Positions 32,434 through 46,298 of a stretch of DNA of 64,000 bases are shown here, one piece after another; within the stretch, counting starts at the first letter, position 1; the number at the start of each line of letters is the position of its first letter. The stretch is from Gigaspora rosea. Its lineage: Eukaryota > Glomeromycota > Glomeromycetes > Diversisporales > Gigasporaceae. The notes beneath the pieces were generated by a model. That model was not told where the DNA came from, did no database searches, and worked only from the letters and a program-made list of their open reading frames with translations. The translations under genes were made by a program, and so were the position numbers. The stretch is from assembly GCA_003550325.1 (NCBI GenBank), contig QKWP01000839.1, positions 46,875 to 110,874 on the forward strand, written 5' to 3'.

Positions 32434-33861
32434 TATGCCAAATTACTTCCTATTAACTGTGAACAATTTAATTATTTTAATTTAACTGCACATTATACAT
32501 TGGATTAAGCCCAATCAATTCATGTACCGTATTCTGATCAATAAATAGGGCAAGTATATTTTTCTTTCCCCTTACAAATTCCAGTTATTTGGGTTTTTCT
32601 TGTAGCACGGGTATTAATGAACAACCAAATTTTGATTTCCTGAACGATTTATGCCATGTTATGGAAAAGCTGGAAAAGTGCAAATACTACTATAAGTACA
32701 GTTTTGACAGGTATTCTTAAATATAATAAAGGTGAAAAAATCTTAATTTTGGTTTGTGATAATTGTGGGGGTAAAACAAGAATAATACAATGATCTGGTT
32801 TTGTGCATGGCATGTTGCAACAAGGATTTATTCAGAAATTCATTTGCATTTTATAATTACCGGGCACACAAAGTTTATTGTCGATGTATTTTTTGGAAAT
32901 ATCAAGATTTTATATCGCGAATCAAATATTATATGTACTAGTGATATTGTTCGCATAATAGAAATCAACAACACGATTTCATAATAAAACAATTTTACAA
33001 GGCTCAGATACTGGAATTATTAATTATTATTTTTCTTTTTCATAGTGAATGTGGGTCGTATATAGTGATGGGCAAATCCCGATTTTTTCAAAAATCCCGC
33101 GCGGGATTCGCGGGATTCGCGGGATCGAGTAGAGTTTCTGAATTTTTCACGATTAATAAATAAATATATATATATCATCACTAGGAATGTAATTTCTCGT
33201 TAAAATAATAATCATTTCTTATAAATCTGACTACATTTATTACAAATAAAAATGCTTATATAGATTTTACCTACTTTTAATACATTTGGATCTTATAATT
33301 ATTAAATTCATCAATTCAGATTTGCCTTAATTTTATCAATTTTTAAAATATTATTATATAAATATATATTTAAAAATTATAATGGTAACAAAGCGATCAA
33401 TCATAAGCGTATAAAAAATTATAAGTAATCAGGTGCATAATCATGTATAAATGTGCTAAAATTATAAGTGATTAGGTACTGTACATACGTACAAAAATTT
33501 ATAACCAGGTTATATACATACAAAAATTCATAAGCGGCACATAAGAAATTCATAATCAGCTTATAATTTCTGAATTACATAACTGATTGGCTCGAATTTT
33601 ATTTAACCTTATCATTTATATTAAATAATCACTGAAATTGGAGATTTTCTCCCATATGGTACACAATATTCTTGGGGCATTATTCGTGCAAGAAATTAAA
33701 AGTCTAGATTGCCACTTTATTAATCATGAAAATTTAAAAAATTTATTTCAACGTACAGTTTGCGCATTATCTATGTACGCACGTATATATGTGGAACGAA
33801 AATAAATAAAGATTTAATATTTTTATGTAAATACATCAAATACTAATTAGGAATTGGCCCA

Positions 33862-34067
33862 NNNNNNNNNNNNNNNNNNNNNNNNNNNNNNNNNNNNNNN
33901 NNNNNNNNNNNNNNNNNNNNNNNNNNNNNNNNNNNNNNNNNNNNNNNNNNNNNNNNNNNNNNNNNNNNNNNNNNNNNNNNNNNNNNNNNNNNNNNNNNNN
34001 NNNNNNNNNNNNNNNNNNNNNNNNNNNNNNNNNNNNNNNNNNNNNNNNNNNNNNNNNNNNNNNNNNN
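33862..34067. other. assembly gap (206 N)
   Basis: Unknown bases. Any reading frame through them is meaningless. Confidence 0.99.
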
Positions 34068-34073
34068 AAATCC

Positions 34074-34284
34074 GTTATTGAATGTTTCGCATCCAATAAC
34101 AGCGTATCTGGCTTTGAATTTAATGTGCTTGACAACCTGAGCCCCTTCGGGGCCCAGGTTAGCACATTAAATTCAAAGCCAGATACTTCTTTTATTTGGT
34201 ATCCAAAATGATCATCCCTTGATCCTTCGGATCACGGTATTCTCATTTCTCCTGCCTGTTATTGGATGCTATACATCCAATAAC
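34074..34284. repeat. nested palindrome with GC-rich centre
   Basis: GCATCCAATAAC and GTTATTGGATGCTATACATCC lie at the flanks. Within is a hairpin TATCTGGCTTTGAATTTAAT...GAGCCCCTTCGGGGC...AAATTCAAAGCCAGATA. It resembles single units of the 27232-27670 array (TTTAAT-GC arms with CTTCGG/TTCCGG centres). Confidence 0.7.
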
Positions 34285-34705
34285 TATTTATTATTGGAAA
34301 AAAATTTTTAAGCCCTATTTATAATAAATTTCCAGGACTTAAAAATTGGCATCATTTTCATTTTACAAATAATGGTAAGTTATCCGCCAAGCTCATAAAG
34401 ATGGCCCTAAAGTCATATATGAATTGCTAAAAATAAATGTAGATTTTTATAAAAAAAGTCTCAAAAATAATTCCAATTCGAAAATTAACTATAGAAAGCA
34501 TAAGTATTTATTTGAAAAAGTTCGACCATATATTAATGGTGATGCAAACAAAAATGAAATATGTTTAATGCCAATATTAAATAAGAATGAATATAATAAT
34601 AATTAAAAAATTATATTCATAACTTTGTAAATAATAAGTTTTATATTATACATATTTTTATTAGTTGTTACAAGTAACATGTTACGATTAAGCATGATAT
34701 AATTT

Positions 34706-35165
34706 TTTATTATTTCATGTAACAATTTGTCGGATCTCACTATGTATCGTTTTGATTGACGATGCCCTATATATATGGCACTTGTTGTAAAATGCCCGAG
34801 ATTTCCATTTAATTATGCCAATTTCCGGCCCGATTTTTCAACAGTTGAAAATTCTCCGCTGTTTATAACATGTAATATAAAAAGGTTCATTAGTTTTATA
34901 ACGTTACTTTCATCTGTGGTTTCTAATTTCCTGTTAAAAAACTGGAAAAAAAAGCGGATTACATCACCCGGAAATTTCGTACAACATTTGCAAAATTCGC
35001 ACCGCATCGTATGATGCAATCTAAATGACCCATAGATAAAACGAAGTAACCAAATTAGGAATTTACAGGCCTATTTGAAAATCATGACATAACAAATATA
35101 TATGTACGCAAGTACGTATGTGCATAAAAGATAAATCATTCGATTTATTCAATTTGATTATTAGA
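34706..35165 (-). repeat. dispersed repeat R1, copy B (upstream of ACH1)
   Basis: Inverse of the copy at 19022-19430. It contains an extra 55-bp block with a splice-acceptor-like TTTTTTTTCCAG on the minus strand and a small minus-strand ORF (34813-35019) with CEFCKCC. It ends about 110 bp before the ACH1 start codon, so it may contribute to that promoter. Confidence 0.65.
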
Positions 35166-35216
35166 CTATTTAATGGTAAGGTGATTTCTATTTTATGACA
35201 CAGAGTTAAGAAAAAA

Positions 35217-35227
35217 ATATATAAAAG
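35217..35227 (+). promoter_or_regulatory. candidate TATA box of ACH1
   Basis: ATATATAAAAG lies about 50 bp upstream of the ACH1 start codon. Confidence 0.45.
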
Positions 35228-35275
35228 AACACATTCTTGACTATATTTTATTATTATTAATTTAATAACAAAATA

Positions 35276-38313
<3,038 letters not shown>

Positions 38314-38527
38314 TTTTATTTCATAGCAATTATTGGCTAATATAATAGTTGATGTAAGTTTCAGAATAAATGTTGTACCATTAATATCACTGGAACAGCT
38401 GAAGTTGGAAATTGGTTTTGCTTTTATTATGAAATTTTTCTAAAATTTTTGGAGATAGTTTTTTAATTTTGTGTTTATATTTGATTTAGGAATTGGAGAT
38501 AGTTTTATATAAAAGCGTGTAAGATTT

Positions 38528-39020
38528 AGCATATCGGCCGATTTGGTTTGACCCCAAAATTAGTCAATCATTATTGAGAATTATTTGCCGTTAAAATTTA
38601 TTACAAGGAGAGTTTTTACAAAAAAAGGTCTTTTAAATTCACTTTGAAGTCATAATTAAGTGTAGAATATTGCAATATCTACATGTTTTATTATTAGCTA
38701 AAAGTAGGTTAAAAAGGCTGTTTTCCTGTAAAATTACTTCCGGATTCGCCCTTACCCATTATACAACCGATCGTTCAAATGACAAACCGATCGTTCACTA
38801 CCCGAAAATACCCGAGCACTTCAACAACTAGTGATAGTGCTTTCTTTTACGGCTTAGTGTAGTTGTTTTTTTAGTATTTATTGCTTGTCTATTTCATATA
38901 AAGGCTAAAAAGCTTTTTTTATTGAATGTTTCGTTTGTTATTCTTCACGTCATTTAATGGCAAAAGTCCGTGTAACCGTTTATCGAAAAAAGACCCCTAA
39001 AAATCAAATCGGCGGATATG
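38528..39020. mobile_element. probable TIR element downstream of ACH1
   Basis: CATATCGGCCGATTTGGTTT at the left and (reverse complement) CCATATCCGCCGATTTGATT at the right are inverted copies about 490 bp apart, each followed inward by a CCCC-containing stretch. ACCGATCGTTCA is repeated inside. No duplication or ORF confirmed. Confidence 0.45.
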
Positions 39021-39309
39021 GTAGGTTTATATTTTTAAATAGAGGTCATTGATTTTTGGCTTTATCCATGATAATTAATTTGTCATTTTTTCTTTTACAT
39101 AAATGAGATTTGCAAAATATTTTTAAATTTCAAATTAGAATATATATGTTATACGACAAAATCGAATTTTTGTGGTTTCCAAATCAACTTATATTGTAAC
39201 AAAATTCTAAACTGACTCAGTTGATTAGAGAATTTAAATTCCACTTAATAAGCGGATTTAAAATTAATAAATTAAAAAAAAAACTTGATCTGCTTCCGGC
39301 AGCTGGGTA

Positions 39310-41370
39310 ATTAACGCAAATACAAAAACACTGCAAGAAATAAAGTTTCTGAATACAAACAACACAACCCATAGGGGCTTTTGCCCTAAAAATTAGGAAA
39401 AGGAAGTGTATAGGGTCAAGGAAAGAAGCAGAGGTCCGGGTTTGGAGAGTTTGGAATGACCGTACGGACCAAGATCGTTTAAGAAGCTAAAGATGGATAT
39501 GAATAATATAAACCAAAACTTAAATAAATATTCAACAATAGCACGAAAGTTAGATAAGACAAACGTCAACACAGATGAAGGGAACAAGGAGAACTTTCCC
39601 TCAAGGAACGAGATGAATAGTGAACTTAATATTGCCTCTCCTCAGATGGATGGAAATCCAAACACTGGCGAAACGATTTCGGAAAATAACGATCGCTGGA
39701 ACAATTGCGCATGATAAGATTGATGTTCAAGATTCAATAAATGACTTGAATAATAAAGGCTTGCAGGTTAATTACACAGAGCAAGCAGGTCAAGAACTAC
39801 AGGAGAAAGGTGCACAGGGAAATAATACTGACACATCAGCAACACCTAAATGGTCAGGGTTTTTTACAAAGTTAAGAAGAGGAAAGGCTACCTTCTCAAA
39901 ACAAAGACAGAGAGGACCTTTTAATACTAAACATGAAAATGCAGTAATCTTTGACATTCAGATATTAGAAAATATTCCAAAAAATAATGTGGTGCTAGCT
40001 TTATATAATAAAATCGAGAAGAGCTTCTTGCAGCAAAACCACATTTTATAAGAAGAAAATGAACCCATATTGAAATTGTTTTTGACAATGAGAAAAGGCA
40101 AAGACACTATGCTGAGGAGGGAATTGTACTCTTCAAGCAGATACTATTGGGTTATATGCCTGTTAATTTGAGGTGTACATATCTAGCAGTTAAGCTAAGA
40201 AATGTACCATTGGGTAGAAGAGAACTTATCTCAAGTGAAATTAAGCGGGCTTTCGAAACTTTTGGTTCAATAAAGTTAATCAAACCCTTGGTATATAAGG
40301 ACACACCAGTGTGCTCAAATCAGTGGATTGTCTTATTTGAAACTACTAATGACCATGGGCTAGAGAAGAGAATACCTAGACATACTTATATATGGAATCA
40401 AAAGGTCACAATAGAGTAGCAGTCAACATCTAAGCTATGTTTCTACTGTGATCAGACGGGGTATATAAAAAAGATTGTTACCAATTTAAAGATGCGATTG
40501 CTACCAGACAACAATACAAGCAGTTTAAGAAAAAGAAGGTAGAAAGACATAAAGAAACTGTAGAACAAAGCTTCAGTGAAGGAGATCCATACATTGAAAC
40601 TAAGAAAGAAAGGTATGAAGCTAAAGCAACCCAGAGTGAAGAAAAGATAATACAGAAAAAGAGTTAATGTCTCAGTCAGAAGAGAGAGATCTCGATGAAA
40701 TAATTGCTACAGAGAAAAATATAGAAGAGAATTAAGACAATGAAGAGATTAGTAATAGAAGCAGAAATGGAGAGACAATACAAGAAACTAGGCCAAACAC
40801 TTTGATAGAACAGGAACAGGAAGCAACAACAGAAGAGGTTGTGGTACCAATGGATGAAGATGGTTTTGTAACAGTAACTCATAAGAAAAAAAAAATTAAA
40901 AAGCATATTAGTTAATCAAGTCCTATACAAAAGGGTTAGGGTATACAGAATTGATAAAACAAGGGGAGGTAACCCTATCAATTAAATCTATCAATGTCAA
41001 ATAATAATATTACTGTCGCAACCCTAAATGTAAAGGGCCTTAACAACAGATGAAAACAACTTAAGACTTTTATATTACTTAAAACATACAAAATAGATAT
41101 AATTATATTACAGAAAATGAATTTAGAAAAGAAAGAAACAAGTGAATTTATGTGAATTTATGAAATGTAATAGATATATGACTCTATATAGAGTTCAAAA
41201 ATGGCTATTTTAGTCAGAAACAAGGAAATCAACTTGGAAAAAATTGAGAAAACTTTTAAGGGTAGAGTGAATGTAGATCATTTTTCAATAAAATCAGGTG
41301 CAAAAATTTTTCATGTAACATACTATTACACAAATGGAAATAGAATCTTCCATTATATACCAATACATAT
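39310..41370 (+). mobile_element. LINE copy A: ORF1 and start of ORF2
   Basis: A leader is followed by ORF1 from ATG 39493. Its pieces include a basic region near 39880 (FFTKLRRGKATFSKQRQRG) and an RRM-like segment at 40147-40419 (LAVKLRNVPLGRR ... FGSIKLIKPLVYK). A zinc-knuckle-like CFYCDQTGY follows near 40438, with Tyr where His is usual and a frameshift beyond it. A C-terminal DEDGFVTVTHKKKK ends at 40914. ORF2 opens at 40997 (MSNNNITVATLNVKGLNNR) with the start of an apurinic-type endonuclease, then stops; a further endonuclease piece lies at 41201-41330 (KIEKTFKGRVNVDHF). The copy is dead, with several stops and shifts, and no RT of its own is identifiable. Confidence 0.7.
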
Positions 41371-42819
41371 GTACGTACAGTATGTACTGTACATACTACG
41401 ATCCTAGCTAGAGACAACTTACTTTTGCACTATGATCTAATTAACTTGGAAGTTATGTAACTGGTACAATAATTAGGTTTTATTGTATTTTTTATTTTTT
41501 TCATTTTTTTTTGAAAATAATCACAGTTAACCAGGAGAAATCCCAGTCACGAATAAGTATATACTCTTTTTTTTTGCTTGTACTGTACTTTCATTTTGCT
41601 TGTACTATACTTTCATTTTGCCTGTACTGTACTTTTTTTCTTACGAATATGATTTTTTTCCTTTTTTTATATAGTATTGCCATCGTTATTCACTTTGTCA
41701 CTTTACTGGTGTTGTTACTTTGTCACATTCATTAGTGTGGTGTTGTTACTTTGTCGCTTCCGTGTTGCATTCGTTAGTGTGGTATTGTGTCGCATTTCCT
41801 TGTTATGTTCAGTTTGCTAGTGCACTGTTGTGTTGCATTATTAGCTCGCGTTGTGTTGGTTTCGTGTACTATATTGTGTCGTGCTGCATTTCAATGGTGT
41901 TGTCATACTGTTAATAATTTGGCATTTCGCTTGTCCTTCCTTAGTGTTGTAGGTCGTTAGAATTAAAATGTAGAGTGGGTTAGGGTTAGATAGAGTATAA
42001 GAGTTGGGGTTATATTTAGATACCAGTACTTATATGAATTTAGTTTAGTTGGAGATTAGGGTTAGGTTAGTGTTAGGTAATAAAGTAAATTGGTATTGCA
42101 GGCAGATGTTCATTATTAATTAAGTTTGTGGTTTTTGTAATAAAATGGTTTTGCATATTATAAATGTGAAATAAATACGAAATAATACTACAGTATATGA
42201 AATAATGATAAATAAATTATAAAATAAAATATAAATGATATCATATCTGATTTCAGATAAAAATAAGTAACACATTTACTTCAAAATATGTGATTCTATA
42301 AATTCTATATTTTGTAAAGTATATGCTTATTTACATAATCGCTTACCGGTAGATATTTATCAAAAAAAAGTGGTTTCATAATTAACAAATAAGTGACGTA
42401 TTTTAAAAATATATGAATTTTTTAAATAGTAATTTACTATGTTAAATTATAAATTAGAAAAATAAAATAAATTATTTTTCTCCTTTTTGCTTGTTTTTTA
42501 TCGCTATATCTATATGTATAATGAGTCTAGTGTAGTATAATCAATTTTGATTGGATGATCATTTATTCTAGAATGTCGATTGAATAAAAAAATTTTTGTA
42601 ATACTTAGGCAAATTTAAGTTAACTAGGCAAACTTTACAATATACACATATAGGTTTTTTTTAAAATGCTACAATGGCTTAAAGTTTACTACCATAAATA
42701 GAAGGATTTGACCTACACGACACAAATTTTTAGCTAAAATTGATCGCTATTTAAAAAAGTTTTATCAGTGGCGTATTTGTGAAACATAGGTAAAAAATTT
42801 TTTTGCACGACGATTCTAT
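41371..42819. other. unassigned sequence between the two LINE pieces
   Basis: Begins near a GTACGTACAGTATGTACTGT partial palindrome. The section 41560-41930 is T-rich on this strand with repeats of GTACTGTACTTTCATTTTGC and TTGTTACTTTGTC. The following AT-rich part has no gene. It may be another decayed element inserted here. Confidence 0.45.
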
Positions 42820-42990
42820 ATGAAAATAATCTACATTCACCCTACTCTTAATAGAAGAGTTCTAAAAGCTATATTTACATTTAGACATAGAGCTTATCAG
42901 ATCATCAATGTGTATGCACCACCAACAGTACAAGAGAGAAAAATTTTCTTGGATAATTGGAAACACAAATTAATAAGAACAAAATTAATA

Positions 42991-43614
42991 GGGTTCGGGT
43001 CCCATAGCTTAGTTGTTAAGTTCCCGTTCTCCCACAAACAAGATCAACGGTTCGAGTTCGGCTGGAGGTAAATACTCTGTAACCAAAAATTGGAGCCTAT
43101 AATCGGATGCGAAGCCCTGTGGCGAAGTCCATGTGAAGGTACATGCTTGAATCAAGGAATTCCCGGAAGGAAACCGATACGGCAGAGAGCGGGCACTATT
43201 ATAGTGAGAAATGTGGAGAATGCCGTCGACGTTTGTGGAAAAGGATTGGCCTTGCCAATTATGGAATCACCTCTGGCACAAAAATCCAAAACCGGTATAG
43301 ATGTGGGATCTACGTCCGTTATGGTAGAGATTACTTCGAGAGTAAAATAGCCCTAAGCCTGAATGGATAAAAATAAGTTTGGTGTTACATAGTAACATTG
43401 AAAACCAGAAACTTTAAATAGGGAACCCACAGGCGGGTTCCAGGTATAGCAATTAGTAGGTAACCTGCGGGCGGAGCCTTTAAATAGACAATGACTAAAA
43501 TTGTACGCGTGGCTAATTGTAGTCTCGTTGATATGTAAAATGTAATACCCCCTATTTAATATAGGTTGTATACTTAATAAAAACCATGAGAGCAAAGAAG
43601 TCTCTCTATAAACC

Positions 43615-43648
<34 letters not shown>

Positions 43649-43724
43649 AAATAAAAAAGAAAACTTTAAAATAAAAATTAAAAAAAAAAACCCTTTAAAA
43701 AACAGAAAAAAAAAAAAAAAAAAA
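42991..43724 (+). mobile_element. tRNA-headed SINE (734 bp) with poly-A tail
   Basis: It is flanked by perfect 16-bp duplications AAGAACAAAATTAATA (42975-42990 and 43725-43740) inside LINE copy B. The head has an A box (TAGCTTAGTTG, 43005-43015) and a B box (GGTTCGAGTTC, 43049-43059) with tRNA-like spacing. The body (43085-43616) is less AT-rich than its surroundings, with a palindromic AACCCACAGGCGGGTT at 43424-43439, and holds overlapping ORFs of 75-86 codons with no known domain. The tail is A-rich and interrupted. Unusually long for a SINE. Confidence 0.85.
43049..43059 (+). promoter_or_regulatory. RNA polymerase III B box of the SINE
   Basis: GGTTCGAGTTC agrees closely with the B-box consensus GGTTCGANNCC. 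With the A box at 43005-43015 it forms an internal type-2 promoter. Confidence 0.75.
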
Positions 43725-45707
43725 AAGAACAAAATTAATATTATAGGGGTAACTTTAATATAAATATTGACCAACAGTTAACAGAATAAGTAAAACAGTA
43801 CCACATAATGACCTACAATAGAGAAACTTAAGGAACGCACAAATAATTTGGTTAATACAGCTATAGCGGCAATACAGAAACCTTTTCTTACCTTTTTTCA
43901 AACTACTAGAGATGGTCAGAGAATAGCAATGAGGCTAGACTACATATTTATAGATGATACATATGCTCAAAATTGCAAAAAAACAAGTACAAGATTTGGA
44001 AACTCAGACCACCTTTTGGTAGAATCAGAAATAAAATTTACTAAGTCCCCAGAAAAATCAGCATATTGGAAACTAAATATTAAAAGTCTAGAAAATAAAA
44101 ATTTATATAAGAAAGTGGTTGAGATACTTAAAGAAGCAAGAACAGTCGAAAGGTGGATCAGGTCAAGTGTTAAATAAGTTCATTAATAAGAAGCTGGGCC
44201 CAACCTAGAGCTCCCGAAGAAAAGATCAACAGGCTAAATAAAAAATTACAGACTTGAAAAGTAAAATTACTAAGGAAAGTGGAAATCCAGATTTGGAACT
44301 AATAGCAGACTCATATAAAGGTAAATTGCAAGAGGTGCTAACAAGCTTGGCAAATAAATAGCAGATTAGATCTGGAGCATGTTGGATAGAAGAAAGAGAA
44401 AATCTACCAAGTATTTTTTTATGAGATACAAGATAAGACATAGCTTTCTGTTACAGATAAATTTAGAATCCCAGATGCACCAGATGTTATGGACCACTTA
44501 TGGACCCAAGAGAAATTTTAAACTATATCAAAGAGCAACACGCAGAATTGTATGCTGCTAAATGTGTGGACTGGAGTATAATAGAAAAGTTAACAGGTGA
44601 CTTGAAACAAGCTACAGAGGAAGACACAAAAAACCTGCTAGTAAAAATCACAGAACAGGTGATCTTGAATTTACCAAGTAACAAAGCCAAGGTATAGATG
44701 GACTAATTTATGAGTTCTACAAGATAATAAGAAAAGAGTGTAGCAAAGCTTTAGTAGAAATTTTTAATAAATTACTTATATCAGGAATTCTACCAAACTC
44801 ATGGTACAAAAATATTATTTCTTTAATTTCAAAAAAATTAAAATTTAGAGGATGTAAATAACTAACGCCCTCCTATATCGTTAATCAATAGGGATGCAAA
44901 AATTTTTATGAAAATTATAGCAGTTAGACTCAATGAAGTTTGCAAAAAAATTATAGAATCACTCACATCAACAAGTTTTGTTAAGGAACGATCAATTATG
45001 AATACAGTTCTGGATATTGTTATAACAATGCAAAACCAGAATAACCAGACCTCCCCATACTGGCTGCTTCTGCTAGATCAAAAGAAAACATTCAATCATG
45101 TTAACTATGAGTATCTGTAGAAGTTTTTGAAAGCAATAAATTTTGATGGTAATTTTATTAGGATTATTCGAAGGCTTTTTAAAGAACAAAAAGCTTATAT
45201 TATAAATGCAAGCAAGCTATTAGAACTATTTAGAATTAGTAGAGGGTACGACAAGATAACCCAATTTCACCTCTCTAGCCTTTGAGTCCTTTTTAATAAT
45301 GCTGAACAAGAAACTAACAGGCATTCCAATAAAAGATCTAAGATTCAAAATCACTGCTTATGCAAATAACTTAACAGTAGAAATAGCCTTACAAGCAGAG
45401 TGGAGCATCCTTAATAGCCTAATAAGAAGTTATGAAGCAGTTTCTAATGCCAAGATCAATCTGTTCAAGTCTGTTTTGGTTCCACTTACCATGAATGCAA
45501 AACGTTTTGAAGAAGAAGAGACTAGAAAATTTAAAACTGTTAAAAAAAATGAATCTATTACTATATTGGAATATAGACTTAATAAGAAAGGAAAACTAGA
45601 AAGTAGCAGTTGGCCCGAAACTATTAAAAAATTAAAGCACTAATGGAAAGGAAAAAAGGACAAAATTTATTATTTAGGGAAAAATCTTGATCGCGAAGTT
45701 ACTAATT

Positions 45708-45929
45708 GTGGCAGCTTATGCTAAAATTGGCTTATGCTAAAATCTGGAGTCTCAATTTAAATCTATAATACCTACTAAAATTCACATATACTCTTTTATT
45801 AATAATCTTAACCCTAACTCTAAACAAACTATAAAAAAAAACCCCTAAAAAAGCCCTCTAAAATTTTATAATTTCTTAATAAAATAACTTAAATTTTTAG
45901 CATAAGCCAATTTCAGCATAAGCTGCTAC
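45708..45929. mobile_element. TIR MITE (222 bp) inside LINE copy B
   Basis: Ends GTGGCAGCTTATGCTAAAAT and (reverse complement) GTAGCAGCTTATGCTGAAAT continue through TGGCTTATGCTAAAA. Flanks carry the 7-bp duplication ACTAATT (45701-45707, 45930-45936), or 8 bp with one mismatch. The LINE reading continues cleanly across the excised site. A decayed relative lies at about 63660-63835. Confidence 0.8.
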
Positions 45930-46298
45930 ACTAATTATATCAAAAATTTGGTATGTAGCATATTTAATGCCCCCAACTACAAGCAACATGCAGAAATAAA
46001 TGAATTATTGTTTTTATGGATAAAGAATAAGTCCTAGAGTAGAAATATTATAGTGAAAGATACAACATGAAGATTTAAAAGCACCTATGCTAAAAGATAT
46101 GTTAGATGCAAGGCTTCTCCAAATTTGTAAAATTATGGATCAGTGAGAATTTATGAGCTAAAGCAAAATGTAAGTTAATCATAGCAAAATTATGGAATAA
46201 GAAACAAATCACAGTTAAGGAAGCACTGAATATAACTTCAGTCAGAAAAAGGCATGGCCAGAAAAATAGATATAGTATCTAAAAGCATGGAGAAAGGC

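Larger units (their letters stand above)
33022..34284. mobile_element. composite insertion in transposase copy 2, includes the sequence gap
   Basis: Comparison with the uninterrupted site in copy 1 (GGAATTATTTATTTTATTGG) places this insertion. Its left part has a hAT-like end TAGTGATGGGCAAATCCCG at 33067 followed by tandem GGGATTCGC. Its right part is the palindromic module at 34074-34284. Unknown bases at 33862-34067 hide any matching terminus, so it may be more than one element. Confidence 0.5.
32434..34606 (+). pseudogene. decayed DUF7869-type transposase, copy 2 (interrupted)
   Basis: It is collinear with 11700-12420. Shared stretches include ATTAACTGTGAACAATTTAA, CCAATCAATTCATGT, ACACAAAGTTTATTG and GCTCAGATACTGGAATTATT. 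The copy breaks off at about 33021 and resumes at about 34285. The last segment, to 34606, gives KHKYLFEKVRPYINGD and NEICLMP, resembling the conserved C-terminal end of this family. Copy 1 loses similarity before that point, so together they show the family's full order. Several stops and shifts prevent expression. Confidence 0.55.

Noticed and set aside
33836-34165. Long open frames on both strands
   Set aside because: They run through 206 unknown bases and have no meaning.
41201-41735. Stand-alone small genes
   Set aside because: The first is a LINE endonuclease piece; the second is low-complexity T-rich sequence.
42991-43070. Functional tRNA gene
   Set aside because: A and B boxes are present, but a proper acceptor stem is not evident, and the unit continues into a SINE body with an A-rich tail and flanking duplications.
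43090-43370. Protein-coding gene in the SINE body
   Set aside because: Overlapping frames of similar length, no known domain, and wholly inside a retroposed unit.
43574-43774. Minus-strand ORF rich in Phe
   Set aside because: It is the complement of poly-A tracts in the SINE tail.
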